7,261 nt of DNA from JBBIJH01 sp037446075 (GCA_037446075.1 JBBIJH010000140.1:1-7261), one strand, 5' to 3'; shown: positions 1-6,645, counted from the stretch's first letter. The notes: generated by a model not told the origin, from the sequence alone. Program-made: numbers and translations.

Positions 1-269
1 ATCTTCTCCTTTACTTTTTCACTCGCTTTCCCTTCGAGAAGTGATTTTATCAGATCTTCAATACTGATGATCCCAACCAACTCATCATCGTCTGTGACAG
101 GAGTGCCGGAGATCTTGTGCTCTCTCAAGATATTCCTCACATCATCCATCGTATCTTCCGGCCCGACAGTGAAGATATTTCTCTGCATTGCCTCTTCAAC
201 TTTTAACTCATAGACGAGTTCCTGCGTTTTGCCAACTTTGAGCAGACGTGAAATCTCATTGTTCTTCAT
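1..269 (-). CDS. CBS-domain protein (partial, C-terminus beyond window)
   Basis: The ATG is at 267-269 and 89 codons are readable before the window edge. One CBS domain is visible at about residues 24-79. It has the family pattern: a start near VEEAMQRNIFTV, a helix (DTMDDVRNILREH), the strand KISGTPVTD and the closing LVGIISIEDLIKSLL. CBS domains normally work in pairs and bind adenine nucleotides, so a second copy probably lies outside the window. The start codon overlaps the stop of the DRTGG gene in an ATGA junction, and no strong ribosome-binding site precedes it, so translation is probably coupled. Its place at the end of a redox operon suggests it reports nucleotide or energy state to the complex; this is inference. 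The family call is firm and the function is not. Confidence 0.9.
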   Translation of the reverse strand, partial: MKNNEISRLLKVGKTQELVYELKVEEAMQRNIFTVGPEDTMDDVRNILREHKISGTPVTDDDELVGIISIEDLIKSLLEGKASEKVKEK

Positions 270-616
270 GTTTCTGAACAACCCTTGAGCCCGCTATTAT
301 AAAGTCTTCCACAGCTTTCGAACATCGGAAGATCGGTCCTGATCAGAATGAGGTTTTTGCTTTTAGCGAGTTCTACCGTTTCCTGTGGCGGTTTCTTACC
401 TCTCACGAAACAGACGATCTTGATATCTTCTATTTCCGCGGCATAGACTACCTGCGACGTTGTTAGTCCTGTAAGGAGCAATGTGCCGGGTTTTGCAAAC
501 AACAAGACATCACTAATCAAGTCAGAGCCGCATGCCATTTCCACACTGATATTCGGGTCTTCTGCGTTGAGCACCACTTCGGCGCCAAGAATGTTAATGA
601 TCTCTTGAAGTTTCAC
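266..616 (-). CDS. DRTGG-domain protein, probable nucleotide-sensing accessory
   Basis: This is a 116-residue protein consisting of a single DRTGG domain. Family marks are the N-terminal MKLQEIINILGAEVV, the strand-turn around LLLTGLTTSQVVYAAE (residues 47-62), the core IKIVCFVRGKKPP and the ending MFESCGRLYNSGLKG, where the GRLY..GL motif is typical. The start is GTG (614-616), which overlaps the TGA of the NuoF/GltD gene in a GTGA junction. AGGGG at 624-628 lies 7 nt upstream and may serve as a ribosome-binding site. DRTGG domains have no assigned enzymatic activity. They occur next to CBS domains, in phosphotransacetylase N-terminal regions, and as stand-alone proteins in hydrogenase and Nuo-like clusters. 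The pairing with the downstream CBS gene suggests a regulatory module for the redox complex (inference). Confidence 0.92.
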   Translation of the reverse strand: MKLQEIINILGAEVVLNAEDPNISVEMACGSDLISDVLLFAKPGTLLLTGLTTSQVVYAAEIEDIKIVCFVRGKKPPQETVELAKSKNLILIRTDLPMFESCGRLYNSGLKGCSET

Positions 617-3600
617 GCCTCAACCCCTATTTCCCGTTCTCTCGCCTTCTCCCGCATTTCTTGTACTTCCCAATCACATCTGAGACAGCGCCTGGCTTCC
701 TTCATCGCCACCTCTCTACTGTACCCGAGTTCCACTTCATCGAAATTGTTTCTTCTCTGCTCAGGGGGGACCCGTGGCATGATTGGCCTCGTTGTCTCAG
801 ATACTTCTGCCTCCAACTCTATCGGTTCAACTCGAATGGAAGGCTCGATTAGTTTATATTCCCTTTCCACCTTCTCCCCCCTCAAGTACTTGTGTATAAG
901 CTCAGCAGCATTCCGGGCTTCTGCCATGGCCGTTGTTACATCTGTCGGAAGCGTGACAGCATCTCCGCAAGCAAAAACGCCATCCCGACTTGTCATGAGT
1001 GTTTCGTTGCTCACTTTCACCGCCTTTCCTTTGGAAACTTCCACTCCAAATCCAGGCGGAATTTCTGTGTCCTGCGATACGGCAGGAAGGAGAGAATCCA
1101 GTTCCACAACAAACTCCGAACCCTCGATCTGTATCGGTCGCTTCCTGCCTGAGGCATCCGGCTCGCCAAGTTTCGTTCGCACAAATTCAACGCCCTTCAA
1201 CTTTCCAGCTTCTGAGATTACTCTCTCTGGTGCGACCAGAAATTCTATCCTTACCCCTTCTTCCAGCGCCGCTTCTATTTCCTCCGGAATCGCTGGCATC
1301 TCGGAACGGGTCCTTCTGTAAAATATCGTCACCTCTTTTGAGCCTAAGCGCAAAGCCGTACGCGCCGCGTCAATTGCTGTATTTCCACCACCGATGATTC
1401 CCACTCTGTTTCCCAAGGAGGGCACTTCCTCACCTAAATTCACTTTTCTCAGCAAGGTAATCGGGTCGATCACACCTTCTACATCTTCGCCGGGAATCTC
1501 CAACTTGCGATTCTTATGTGCACCGACAGCAATCAACACGGCCTTATAGCCCTGGTCGAAAAGAGCATCGATGTTTTCGATGGGTGAATTCGTTTTGATG
1601 TGAACTCCCGCCTGTCTGATTACATCTATCTCTATCTGAAGAAGTTTCTTTGGCAATCTATAGTCGGGGATTGCCAGCGCCAGCATGCCGCCTGCTACCG
1701 GGTATTTCTCAAAAACAGTCACTTCATATCCCTTTTCTGCAAGGGAATAACCCGCGGTGAGCCCAGCAGGTCCTGAACCGATAATGGCAACCTTTTCGTC
1801 ATACCTTCTGGGAAAGGGAGAAATCTCTGGTAACTGGCCTGACTCAAGCTCCCAATCGGTGAGGAATCTCTTCAATTCTCGAATGGCAATCGCCTCACCG
1901 CTCTCTTTGGACCTGCATTTTAGGGTACAATGTGCCATGCACACCCGTCCACAAATGATTGGCAGCGGGTTGGTCCGACGAACTACTTCAAGCGCTTCCT
2001 TGAATCGACCCGTCGCGATCAGGGTCAGGTAGGCTGGAACATCGGTGTGGAGTGGGCACATGTATTGACAGGGTGAAGAGATGATTCCCCGGCATACAAC
2101 CGCAGGGCATCGCTTCTGCCTAATGTGGGCTTCGTATTCATCCCTGAAGTACCTGATCGTGGAGAGAACAGGATTCGGCAGAGTGGTCCCGAGCCCGCAC
2201 ATCGAGGCATCTTTGATTGCCATGCCCAGTTCTTCCAGAAACTCGATATCACCCTCCCGCCCGTCTCCATTCGTTATTCTCGTCAGAACTTCCAGTAATG
2301 CTGCGCTCCCATCCCTGCACGTCGTGCATTTGCCGCACGATTCATCGTTGGTGAACTGGAGATAGAATTTCGACACATCTACCATGCATGTGTCTTCATC
2401 CATCACGATCATGCCGCCTGAACCCATCATTGAACCCGCCTGAATAAGGCTCTCGTAATCGATCGGAAGGTCCATGAGACTTGCAGGGATACATCCACCC
2501 GATGGGCCGCCGGTCTGCACGGCTTTGAATTTCTTGTTTCCCGGGATGCCATCACCTATCTCGTAGATAATCTCTCGAAGTCTGATTCCCATTGGCACTT
2601 CAATCAGACCCGTGTTATTGATTTTCCCCACGAGCGAGAATATCTTCGTCCCTTTACTCGTCTCAGTCCCGATCCCCGAAAACCAATCAGCACCACGATT
2701 GATAATTACCGGGACATTCGCCAGAGTTTCTACATTGTTGATGACCGTAGGGCATCCCCATAATCCAACCTGGGCCGGAAAAGGCGGACGCTGCCGCGGC
2801 TCCGGACTTTTTCCCTCAATGGAGTGAATGAGCGAAGTCTCCTCTCCGCAAACGAACGCGCCTGAGCCTTCCCGTATCTCCAGATCGAAAGAAAACCCCG
2901 AACCGAAGATGTTCTCTCCCAGGAGGCCATACTCCCTGGCCTGCTGAAGAGCGATCCGCATACGCTTGATGGCAAGGGGATACTCCGTTCTGACATAGAT
3001 GAAGCCGCGGGATGCGCCGATGGCGTAGGCGGCAATCGTCTGGCCTTCGATGACGGAATGGGGATCGGATTCGAACACACTTCGATCCATGTAGGCGCCG
3101 GGATCGCCCTCGTCGCAGTTGCAAATAACGTACTTCGGCGTCCTTGGCTCGTTCCGACACACGCTCCATTTCAGGCCCGTCGGAAACCCTGCTCCCCCTC
3201 TACCTCTCAGCCCTGATCTTCTGATTTCCTCGTTTACTTCCTCCGGGCGCATCGAGGTCAATACTTTTTCGAGGGCGACGTAGCCATCTCTTGCCAAGTA
3301 GTCATCGATTCTTTCCGGATCGATCAAACCTTTGTTTCGTAATACAATGAGTTTCTGTTTCTTAAAAAAGGGGATATCTCGTAAGAGAGGCACGGGTTCT
3401 TTTCTCTCTCTGGGGACGAACATGAGTTTCTTGATCGGGCGCCCCTTGAGAAAGTGTTCTTCAACCAGAAAAGGAACCTCCTCGGGTCTAAGCCAGCCAT
3501 AGAAGATTCCTTCAGGCTCCACGACCATGAGAGGCCCTTGACCGCAAAAACCGTTGCAGCCAGTGGGCACGAGTGACACTTCGCTCTGCAGACCGTGTCT

Positions 3601-3699
3601 CGCGATTTCCTCTTCGAGGGCTTTCTTGATTCTGAACGATCCACCAGCAACACAACCCGTACCGGTGCAGAGCATGAGCTCTATTCTTCGAGCAGCCAT
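613..3699 (-). CDS. Trx-ferredoxin / NuoF / GltD-like fusion flavoprotein
   Basis: This 1028-residue protein has three joined parts. Residues 1-95 are a thioredoxin-like [2Fe-2S] domain with ligands C11, C16, C48 and C52. Residues about 100-530 are a NuoF/HndC unit: the FMN/NADH glycine loop (LRGRGGAGFPTGLKW, 164-178), CNCDEGDPGAYMDR (193-206), the GSGAFVCGEET loop (278-288), an SLBB-like segment and a [4Fe-4S] site (C455, C458, C461, C501). From 531 on it is GltD/NfnB-like: an iron-sulfur region (C531, C536, C544, C548, then C583, C587, C591, C595), the FAD motif GSGPAG (641-646), the nucleotide motif GGGNTA (770-775) with RRTR (795-798), which suggests NADPH, and the FAD-closing CGD (911-913). 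A tail CxxC (1005, 1008) ends it. All hallmark residues are present, so both halves look active. The likely role is to link NAD(H), NADP(H) and iron-sulfur carriers in the cytoplasm, like the Hnd/Nfn-type bifurcating family. GGAGG precedes the ATG by 8 nt. Family calls are certain; the substrates and bifurcation are inferred. Confidence 0.96.
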   Translation of the reverse strand: MAARRIELMLCTGTGCVAGGSFRIKKALEEEIARHGLQSEVSLVPTGCNGFCGQGPLMVVEPEGIFYGWLRPEEVPFLVEEHFLKGRPIKKLMFVPRERKEPVPLLRDIPFFKKQKLIVLRNKGLIDPERIDDYLARDGYVALEKVLTSMRPEEVNEEIRRSGLRGRGGAGFPTGLKWSVCRNEPRTPKYVICNCDEGDPGAYMDRSVFESDPHSVIEGQTIAAYAIGASRGFIYVRTEYPLAIKRMRIALQQAREYGLLGENIFGSGFSFDLEIREGSGAFVCGEETSLIHSIEGKSPEPRQRPPFPAQVGLWGCPTVINNVETLANVPVIINRGADWFSGIGTETSKGTKIFSLVGKINNTGLIEVPMGIRLREIIYEIGDGIPGNKKFKAVQTGGPSGGCIPASLMDLPIDYESLIQAGSMMGSGGMIVMDEDTCMVDVSKFYLQFTNDESCGKCTTCRDGSAALLEVLTRITNGDGREGDIEFLEELGMAIKDASMCGLGTTLPNPVLSTIRYFRDEYEAHIRQKRCPAVVCRGIISSPCQYMCPLHTDVPAYLTLIATGRFKEALEVVRRTNPLPIICGRVCMAHCTLKCRSKESGEAIAIRELKRFLTDWELESGQLPEISPFPRRYDEKVAIIGSGPAGLTAGYSLAEKGYEVTVFEKYPVAGGMLALAIPDYRLPKKLLQIEIDVIRQAGVHIKTNSPIENIDALFDQGYKAVLIAVGAHKNRKLEIPGEDVEGVIDPITLLRKVNLGEEVPSLGNRVGIIGGGNTAIDAARTALRLGSKEVTIFYRRTRSEMPAIPEEIEAALEEGVRIEFLVAPERVISEAGKLKGVEFVRTKLGEPDASGRKRPIQIEGSEFVVELDSLLPAVSQDTEIPPGFGVEVSKGKAVKVSNETLMTSRDGVFACGDAVTLPTDVTTAMAEARNAAELIHKYLRGEKVEREYKLIEPSIRVEPIELEAEVSETTRPIMPRVPPEQRRNNFDEVELGYSREVAMKEARRCLRCDWEVQEMREKAREREIGVEA

Positions 3700-3703
3700 C
3701 GCC

Positions 3704-4087
3704 TTATCCTCCGCTTTCTGAACCGATCCCCAAAGCGTATTCGGCCACTGTAGTGCCGCCCAGAATGTGTTCCCTGAAGATTTTCTTCACCTTCTCGGGT
3801 GTGAGCTCCACATATTTCACCGGCGGTGAATCGAGCATCTCGATGGTAACCATCGGCTCTTTTGAACAAAGGCCCGCACATCCCGAGGTAGTGACCATGA
3901 TATCCTTCGCCCCACTCTTCTCCAACTCCTCCAAGAATGCCGATACAATGGACCTAGCACCTGCGGCGATTCCGCAGGTCCCCATGTGCACGATGATCTT
4001 CCCCTTGAACTCGCCTTCTCGGAGGTAGATACTCTTTCGTGCTTCTTCCCTTTTCTTCCTCAATTCATCAAGCGTGAGCTTCGGCAT
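3704..4087 (-). CDS. HndB-like thioredoxin-fold [2Fe-2S] ferredoxin
   Basis: This is a 127-residue soluble protein of the Trx-like ferredoxin family. It starts with a charged helix (residues 6-23), then the strand GKIIVHMGTCGIAAGAR (29-45), a helix (46-59), DIMVTTSGCAGLCSKEPMVTI (62-82) and a closing helix TPEKVKKIFREHILGG. The motifs GTCGIAAGAR and GCAGLCSKEP match HndB of NADP-reducing hydrogenases. Only three cysteines are present (C38, C70, C74); the fourth ligand seen in the homologous domain of the next gene has no counterpart. Position between a NuoE-type and a NuoF-type gene matches the order hndA-hndB-hndC, so it is probably an electron relay or structural subunit of the same complex. 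Its first 20 nt overlap the end of the HdrA'/NuoE gene, and no clear ribosome-binding site is seen, which suggests coupled translation. Confidence 0.92.
   Translation of the reverse strand: MPKLTLDELRKKREEARKSIYLREGEFKGKIIVHMGTCGIAAGARSIVSAFLEELEKSGAKDIMVTTSGCAGLCSKEPMVTIEMLDSPPVKYVELTPEKVKKIFREHILGGTTVAEYALGIGSESGG
3708..3712 (-). promoter_or_regulatory. Shine-Dalgarno site of the NuoF/GltD gene
   Basis: GGAGG on the minus strand lies 8 nt before the ATG at 3697-3699. It sits inside the last two glycine codons (GGA GGA) of the HndB-like gene, just before that gene's TAA, so a ribosome finishing the upstream gene sits over the initiation site of the next. Confidence 0.75.
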
Positions 4088-4973
4088 GGGCAGGCAACTC
4101 TCGATACTTATTGATAATACCCGGCACCTCCTTGACGGTCATCTTTCCATAGACTGTATCTCCCACCATCACGGCGGGTGCCAATCCACAACATCCGATA
4201 CATCGGACACTCTTCAACGTGAAGAGCATGTCTGGTGTTGATTCCTCCGGATGAATCTTCAGTGTGTCGCTAAATTTCTCCATCAACCTTTCGCTTCCCC
4301 GGACATAGCATGTCGTTCCCAAGCAGACATTCACGACATATTTTCCTCTGGGCACGATGCTGAACGCGCTGTAAAACGTTGCCACCCTCATGATGTGAGA
4401 CAACGAGTACCCTGTCTCCTCCGAGACATACCGCAGCACCGGTTCCGGCAAGTAATTGAACGCTGCGTTGATCTGCTGGAGAATCGGCATCAGTGGCCCA
4501 TCCCTCTCCTTGTTACTTTCTACGATGGAGATTACTTGTTCCTTGAACTGGGGTGGCAGCTCCACTTTCTTTGTCTCCTGCACTTGAACAAAGGTGCGCG
4601 TCGGACAGTTGACAACACATGCACCGCAGCCAGTGCAGGCAGCTTCATCCACGTAACGTGCTTTTCGTTTCAAAGTCACTTTGAAGTTGCCGGGCTGGCC
4701 CTCGATTCTTTCCACTTCTGAAAGCGTGAGAACATCGATATCCTTGTGCCTGCCGATCGAAACCAAGCGCGGGGCGATTGTGCACATCGCGCAGTCGTTC
4801 GTGGGGAACGTCTTGTCGAGCTGCGACATGACGCCGCCGATCGCTGGCTTGCTCTCGGCGAGATACACTTTGATCCCGGCCTCGGCTAAATCGAGTGCGG
4901 CCTGCATGCCGCCAATGCCGCCGCCGACCACTAATGCAGCGCCGATTTTTTTGTTCTGTCCTCTGCCACTCAT
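4068..4973 (-). CDS. Truncated HdrA fused to NuoE (HndA-like) [2Fe-2S] subunit
   Basis: This 301-residue protein is a fusion. Residues 10-125 match the N-terminal part of HdrA/QmoA: the dinucleotide fold GGGIGGMQAALDLAEAG (17-33) with the acidic end of the second strand (E40), the HdrA signature FPTNDCAMCTIAPRLVSIGRH (56-76, C61 and C64), and one ferredoxin motif C113-x2-C116-x2-C119-x3-C123. The rest of HdrA, including the second half of its FAD site, is absent. From about residue 140 it is a NuoE/HndA domain: the helical part (LMPILQQINAAFNYLPEPVL), MRVATFYSAF, then [2Fe-2S] ligands C217, C222, C258 and C262. NuoE carries electrons near the NuoF FMN, so this protein probably joins the membrane subunit to the NuoF/GltD protein. 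AGAGGAG (4984-4990) lies 10 nt before the ATG; the previous gene ends 23 nt upstream. Family identity is firm; FAD binding is uncertain. Confidence 0.95.
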   Translation of the reverse strand: MSGRGQNKKIGAALVVGGGIGGMQAALDLAEAGIKVYLAESKPAIGGVMSQLDKTFPTNDCAMCTIAPRLVSIGRHKDIDVLTLSEVERIEGQPGNFKVTLKRKARYVDEAACTGCGACVVNCPTRTFVQVQETKKVELPPQFKEQVISIVESNKERDGPLMPILQQINAAFNYLPEPVLRYVSEETGYSLSHIMRVATFYSAFSIVPRGKYVVNVCLGTTCYVRGSERLMEKFSDTLKIHPEESTPDMLFTLKSVRCIGCCGLAPAVMVGDTVYGKMTVKEVPGIINKYRELPAHAEAHA

Positions 4974-4996
4974 GCCAATTGAACTCCTCTATGAGG

Positions 4997-6178
4997 TCAT
5001 AGGCCTGCGGGAAGAAGCTCTTCCGAAGGTTGCTTGGCCGCTTGTTGCGCGAGTGCTCGCTCTTTGACTCTCTGGAAATAAATTGCAATCGGCCGGTAAA
5101 CAGCGTGCGACCACTTCCCGAATGGGAGTTCGATGAGAACGAGCGGCACAGCAACGCCAAGATGTACGGCATAGAGAATGTGAGAAGTCAAGATAAACTC
5201 CAGGTAGCGAAACACGTGAACAGCCAGTCCGCTGAGCGCTACGAGAATCAACATCACCGGCAGAATCAGATCGCTCGGCTCGGAAAACTTGTGCATCTCC
5301 ACTCGTTTCTTGACTCGGCTAACGAGAATATCCAGTGGAATGTACAGTAAGATTGCCGCGGCAAGATATCCTAACCATCGCTGGGGATGGTATAGAGGAT
5401 GGATCGCATCGGTCTGAAACCAATCAAGGAAGAAGAACTTGATGAACATCATCACCGACACCGCTAAGCCGAGCAACCAGTGCTTTGTCCAACGCTTCTT
5501 GTGAATCTCCTGAATGCACTTCCTGATGTTCTTGTGGGAGAACATGTGGATTACTGCCGTCTTTGCCTCGATAAGGTAGAAATGGAACGGTGTTCTCACT
5601 GCCTCGACTGTTCGCATCGTGAAGCGGTGCATCCGGACGATGTTCATCAGGACAAAGAAAATCTGGATAAGGAAGACGACGATCGTAAAGTTCCGGATGA
5701 GGGGGAACATGTGCTCGAGCCCCATTGGGGTCGCGAGAAACTCCGACACCGTCATAGAAACTTCGGCGTAGAGAAAGTGATAATAGAGCACTAGCCCAAA
5801 AACGAGCACGCTGACGAACGAGAGCGAAATGATTTCTCCAAAGCGTGATCCCAGAACAACTGAAGCGAGGCGAGTGAAATCGTACTGTGCGATCAGATAG
5901 CGTCGCAGCGTCATCATGGACTCACGCGGCTCAGCTTGTCGCGGGCAGGCGATGGAACAATCGCCACAATCATGGCAGAGCCAGGGTTCGAGGCTTCCAC
6001 GCAAGGAATCTTTTAACCCGAGGAGTGCACGGCGGATGGGGCGGCGAGGAAATGACGCTGCGCCATCGGACAAATTGCACACGATAGTGCAACTGCCGCA
6101 GCTCAGGCATGCATTGGCGTCAAATGTCCCGAACTTACGGACCTCTTGTAAAAGACTTGGAACCGCAAGATGGTCCAT
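4997..6178 (-). CDS. QmoC-like (HdrC-HdrE fusion) membrane iron-sulfur/cytochrome b subunit
   Basis: This 393-residue protein starts with a soluble HdrC-like domain carrying two [4Fe-4S] motifs: C24, C27, C30, C34 and C68, C71, C74, C78. The text around them (CNLSDGAASFPRRPIR, GLKDSL, WLCHDCGDCSIACPR) follows QmoC closely. A membrane domain of HdrE/NarI type follows, with about six hydrophobic segments near residues 114-137, 158-182, 233-254, 268-287, 304-325 and 331-351. Candidate heme b ligands are H321, H333, H339 and H358; the ending LPFGKWSHAVYRP (351-363) is a family signature. The length is close to typical QmoC. QmoC exchanges electrons with menaquinone, and the same is inferred here, making this the membrane anchor of the complex. 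GAGGAA (6182-6187) precedes the ATG. It is the first gene of the block, behind a 563-nt gap. Confidence 0.93.
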   Translation of the reverse strand: MDHLAVPSLLQEVRKFGTFDANACLSCGSCTIVCNLSDGAASFPRRPIRRALLGLKDSLRGSLEPWLCHDCGDCSIACPRQAEPRESMMTLRRYLIAQYDFTRLASVVLGSRFGEIISLSFVSVLVFGLVLYYHFLYAEVSMTVSEFLATPMGLEHMFPLIRNFTIVVFLIQIFFVLMNIVRMHRFTMRTVEAVRTPFHFYLIEAKTAVIHMFSHKNIRKCIQEIHKKRWTKHWLLGLAVSVMMFIKFFFLDWFQTDAIHPLYHPQRWLGYLAAAILLYIPLDILVSRVKKRVEMHKFSEPSDLILPVMLILVALSGLAVHVFRYLEFILTSHILYAVHLGVAVPLVLIELPFGKWSHAVYRPIAIYFQRVKERALAQQAAKQPSEELLPAGL

Positions 6179-6244
6179 AGATTCCTCAGAGTGTGGAAAA
6201 AGGCGATTTGCCGTCCCAGACTGCGCCCAGAGAAGTAAGCACGG

Positions 6245-6261
6245 CGTGCAAGCTTGACACG
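6245..6261. promoter_or_regulatory. 17-nt dyad, candidate operator of the redox operon
   Basis: CGTGCAAG is followed by its reverse complement CTTGCACG with one extra A inserted (CTTG-A-CACG). The centre CAAGCTTG is a perfect palindrome. The site ends 67 nt before the ATG of the QmoC-like gene, a fitting place for a repressor or activator. It does not match the Rex, Fnr or Fur consensus as I know them, so the binding protein is unknown. Confidence 0.35.
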
Positions 6262-6298
6262 AGGGATGATGATCAACAGGGGCAACAGATTCCGGTGG

Positions 6299-6454
6299 TC
6301 AGAGCGAGAATGCCAGGGCGGAATCAGGGAAAAGATTCCGGGGTCCCTTACTCCTAGGAACGGAAAGCGATACATGGCACTCCGGGCCACAATCGTGGGG
6401 AGCGGGTGAGTTGCGACGCAATTCCCGTCGTTCCGCCTGCAAGAACTGGGCCAT
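6299..6454 (-). other. Doubtful small ORF (51 codons, ATG start)
   Basis: The frame runs from the ATG at 6452-6454 to the TGA at 6299-6301. The product begins MAQFLQAERRELRRNS and contains HDCGPEC, with an arginine-rich first third. No clear ribosome-binding site is seen, no family is recognised, and it overlaps the GATTCCG hairpin. A different minus frame is also open here, which lowers the odds that either is real. Confidence 0.15.
6319..6340. repeat. Perfect 7-bp inverted repeat CGGAATC/GATTCCG
   Basis: CGGAATC (6319-6325) and GATTCCG (6334-6340) form a perfect stem around the 8-nt loop AGGGAAAA. A further GATTCCG lies at 6288-6294. An overlapping alternative stem pairs AGGGA (6326-6330) with TCCCT (6344-6348), so two structures exclude each other. 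It could be an operator cluster or a leader RNA element; no function is shown. Confidence 0.4.
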
Positions 6455-6477
6455 TCGTTTCGCTCTGAAGGAACCGC

Positions 6478-6645
6478 TTATTTAGCGATAGAGGGGCACA
6501 TCTCCAAGGCGGGTTCTCTCATGTCTGCAAATTGGCAAAGGCACCTTTCGCATGGGTGAGAAGCATCTCGAACTTCAAACCCACCAGTCTCAATCTCATT
6601 CGGGAGTCCCCGAAGGCTCCGACGGGTCCGACTACCTCCGATCAC
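6478..6645 (-). other. Doubtful small ORF (55 codons, GTG start)
   Basis: This frame stays open from 6729 down to a TAA at 6478-6480, but its only likely start is a GTG at 6643-6645 with no ribosome-binding site. The end of the product has four cysteines (HPCERCLCQFAD and EMCPS), which looks faintly like a metal-binding end. The complementary strand is open in register over 6469-6687. It overlaps the hairpin cluster. It could be a tiny gene, the relic of a larger one, or chance. Confidence 0.15.

Noticed and set aside
605..1321. Plus-strand open frame of 238 codons
   Set aside because: It lies wholly opposite the GltD-like part of the fusion flavoprotein, whose motifs are intact. The product is a serine-rich low-information string typical of an antisense shadow.
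4645..5172. Minus-strand open frame of 175 codons
   Set aside because: It runs in another frame across the end of the QmoC-like gene and the start of the HdrA'-NuoE gene, both strongly supported by motifs. It has no family features of its own.
6201..6230. Attenuator-like GGC/GCC stem followed by TTTTT just before the QmoC-like gene
   Set aside because: The stem has only 3 bp, too weak for a terminator; the T-run is probably incidental.
6103..6390. Minus-strand open frame of 95 codons overlapping the start of the QmoC-like gene
   Set aside because: It overlaps 76 nt of a well-supported gene in another frame, has no ribosome-binding site and no recognisable domain, and competes with another equally weak frame.
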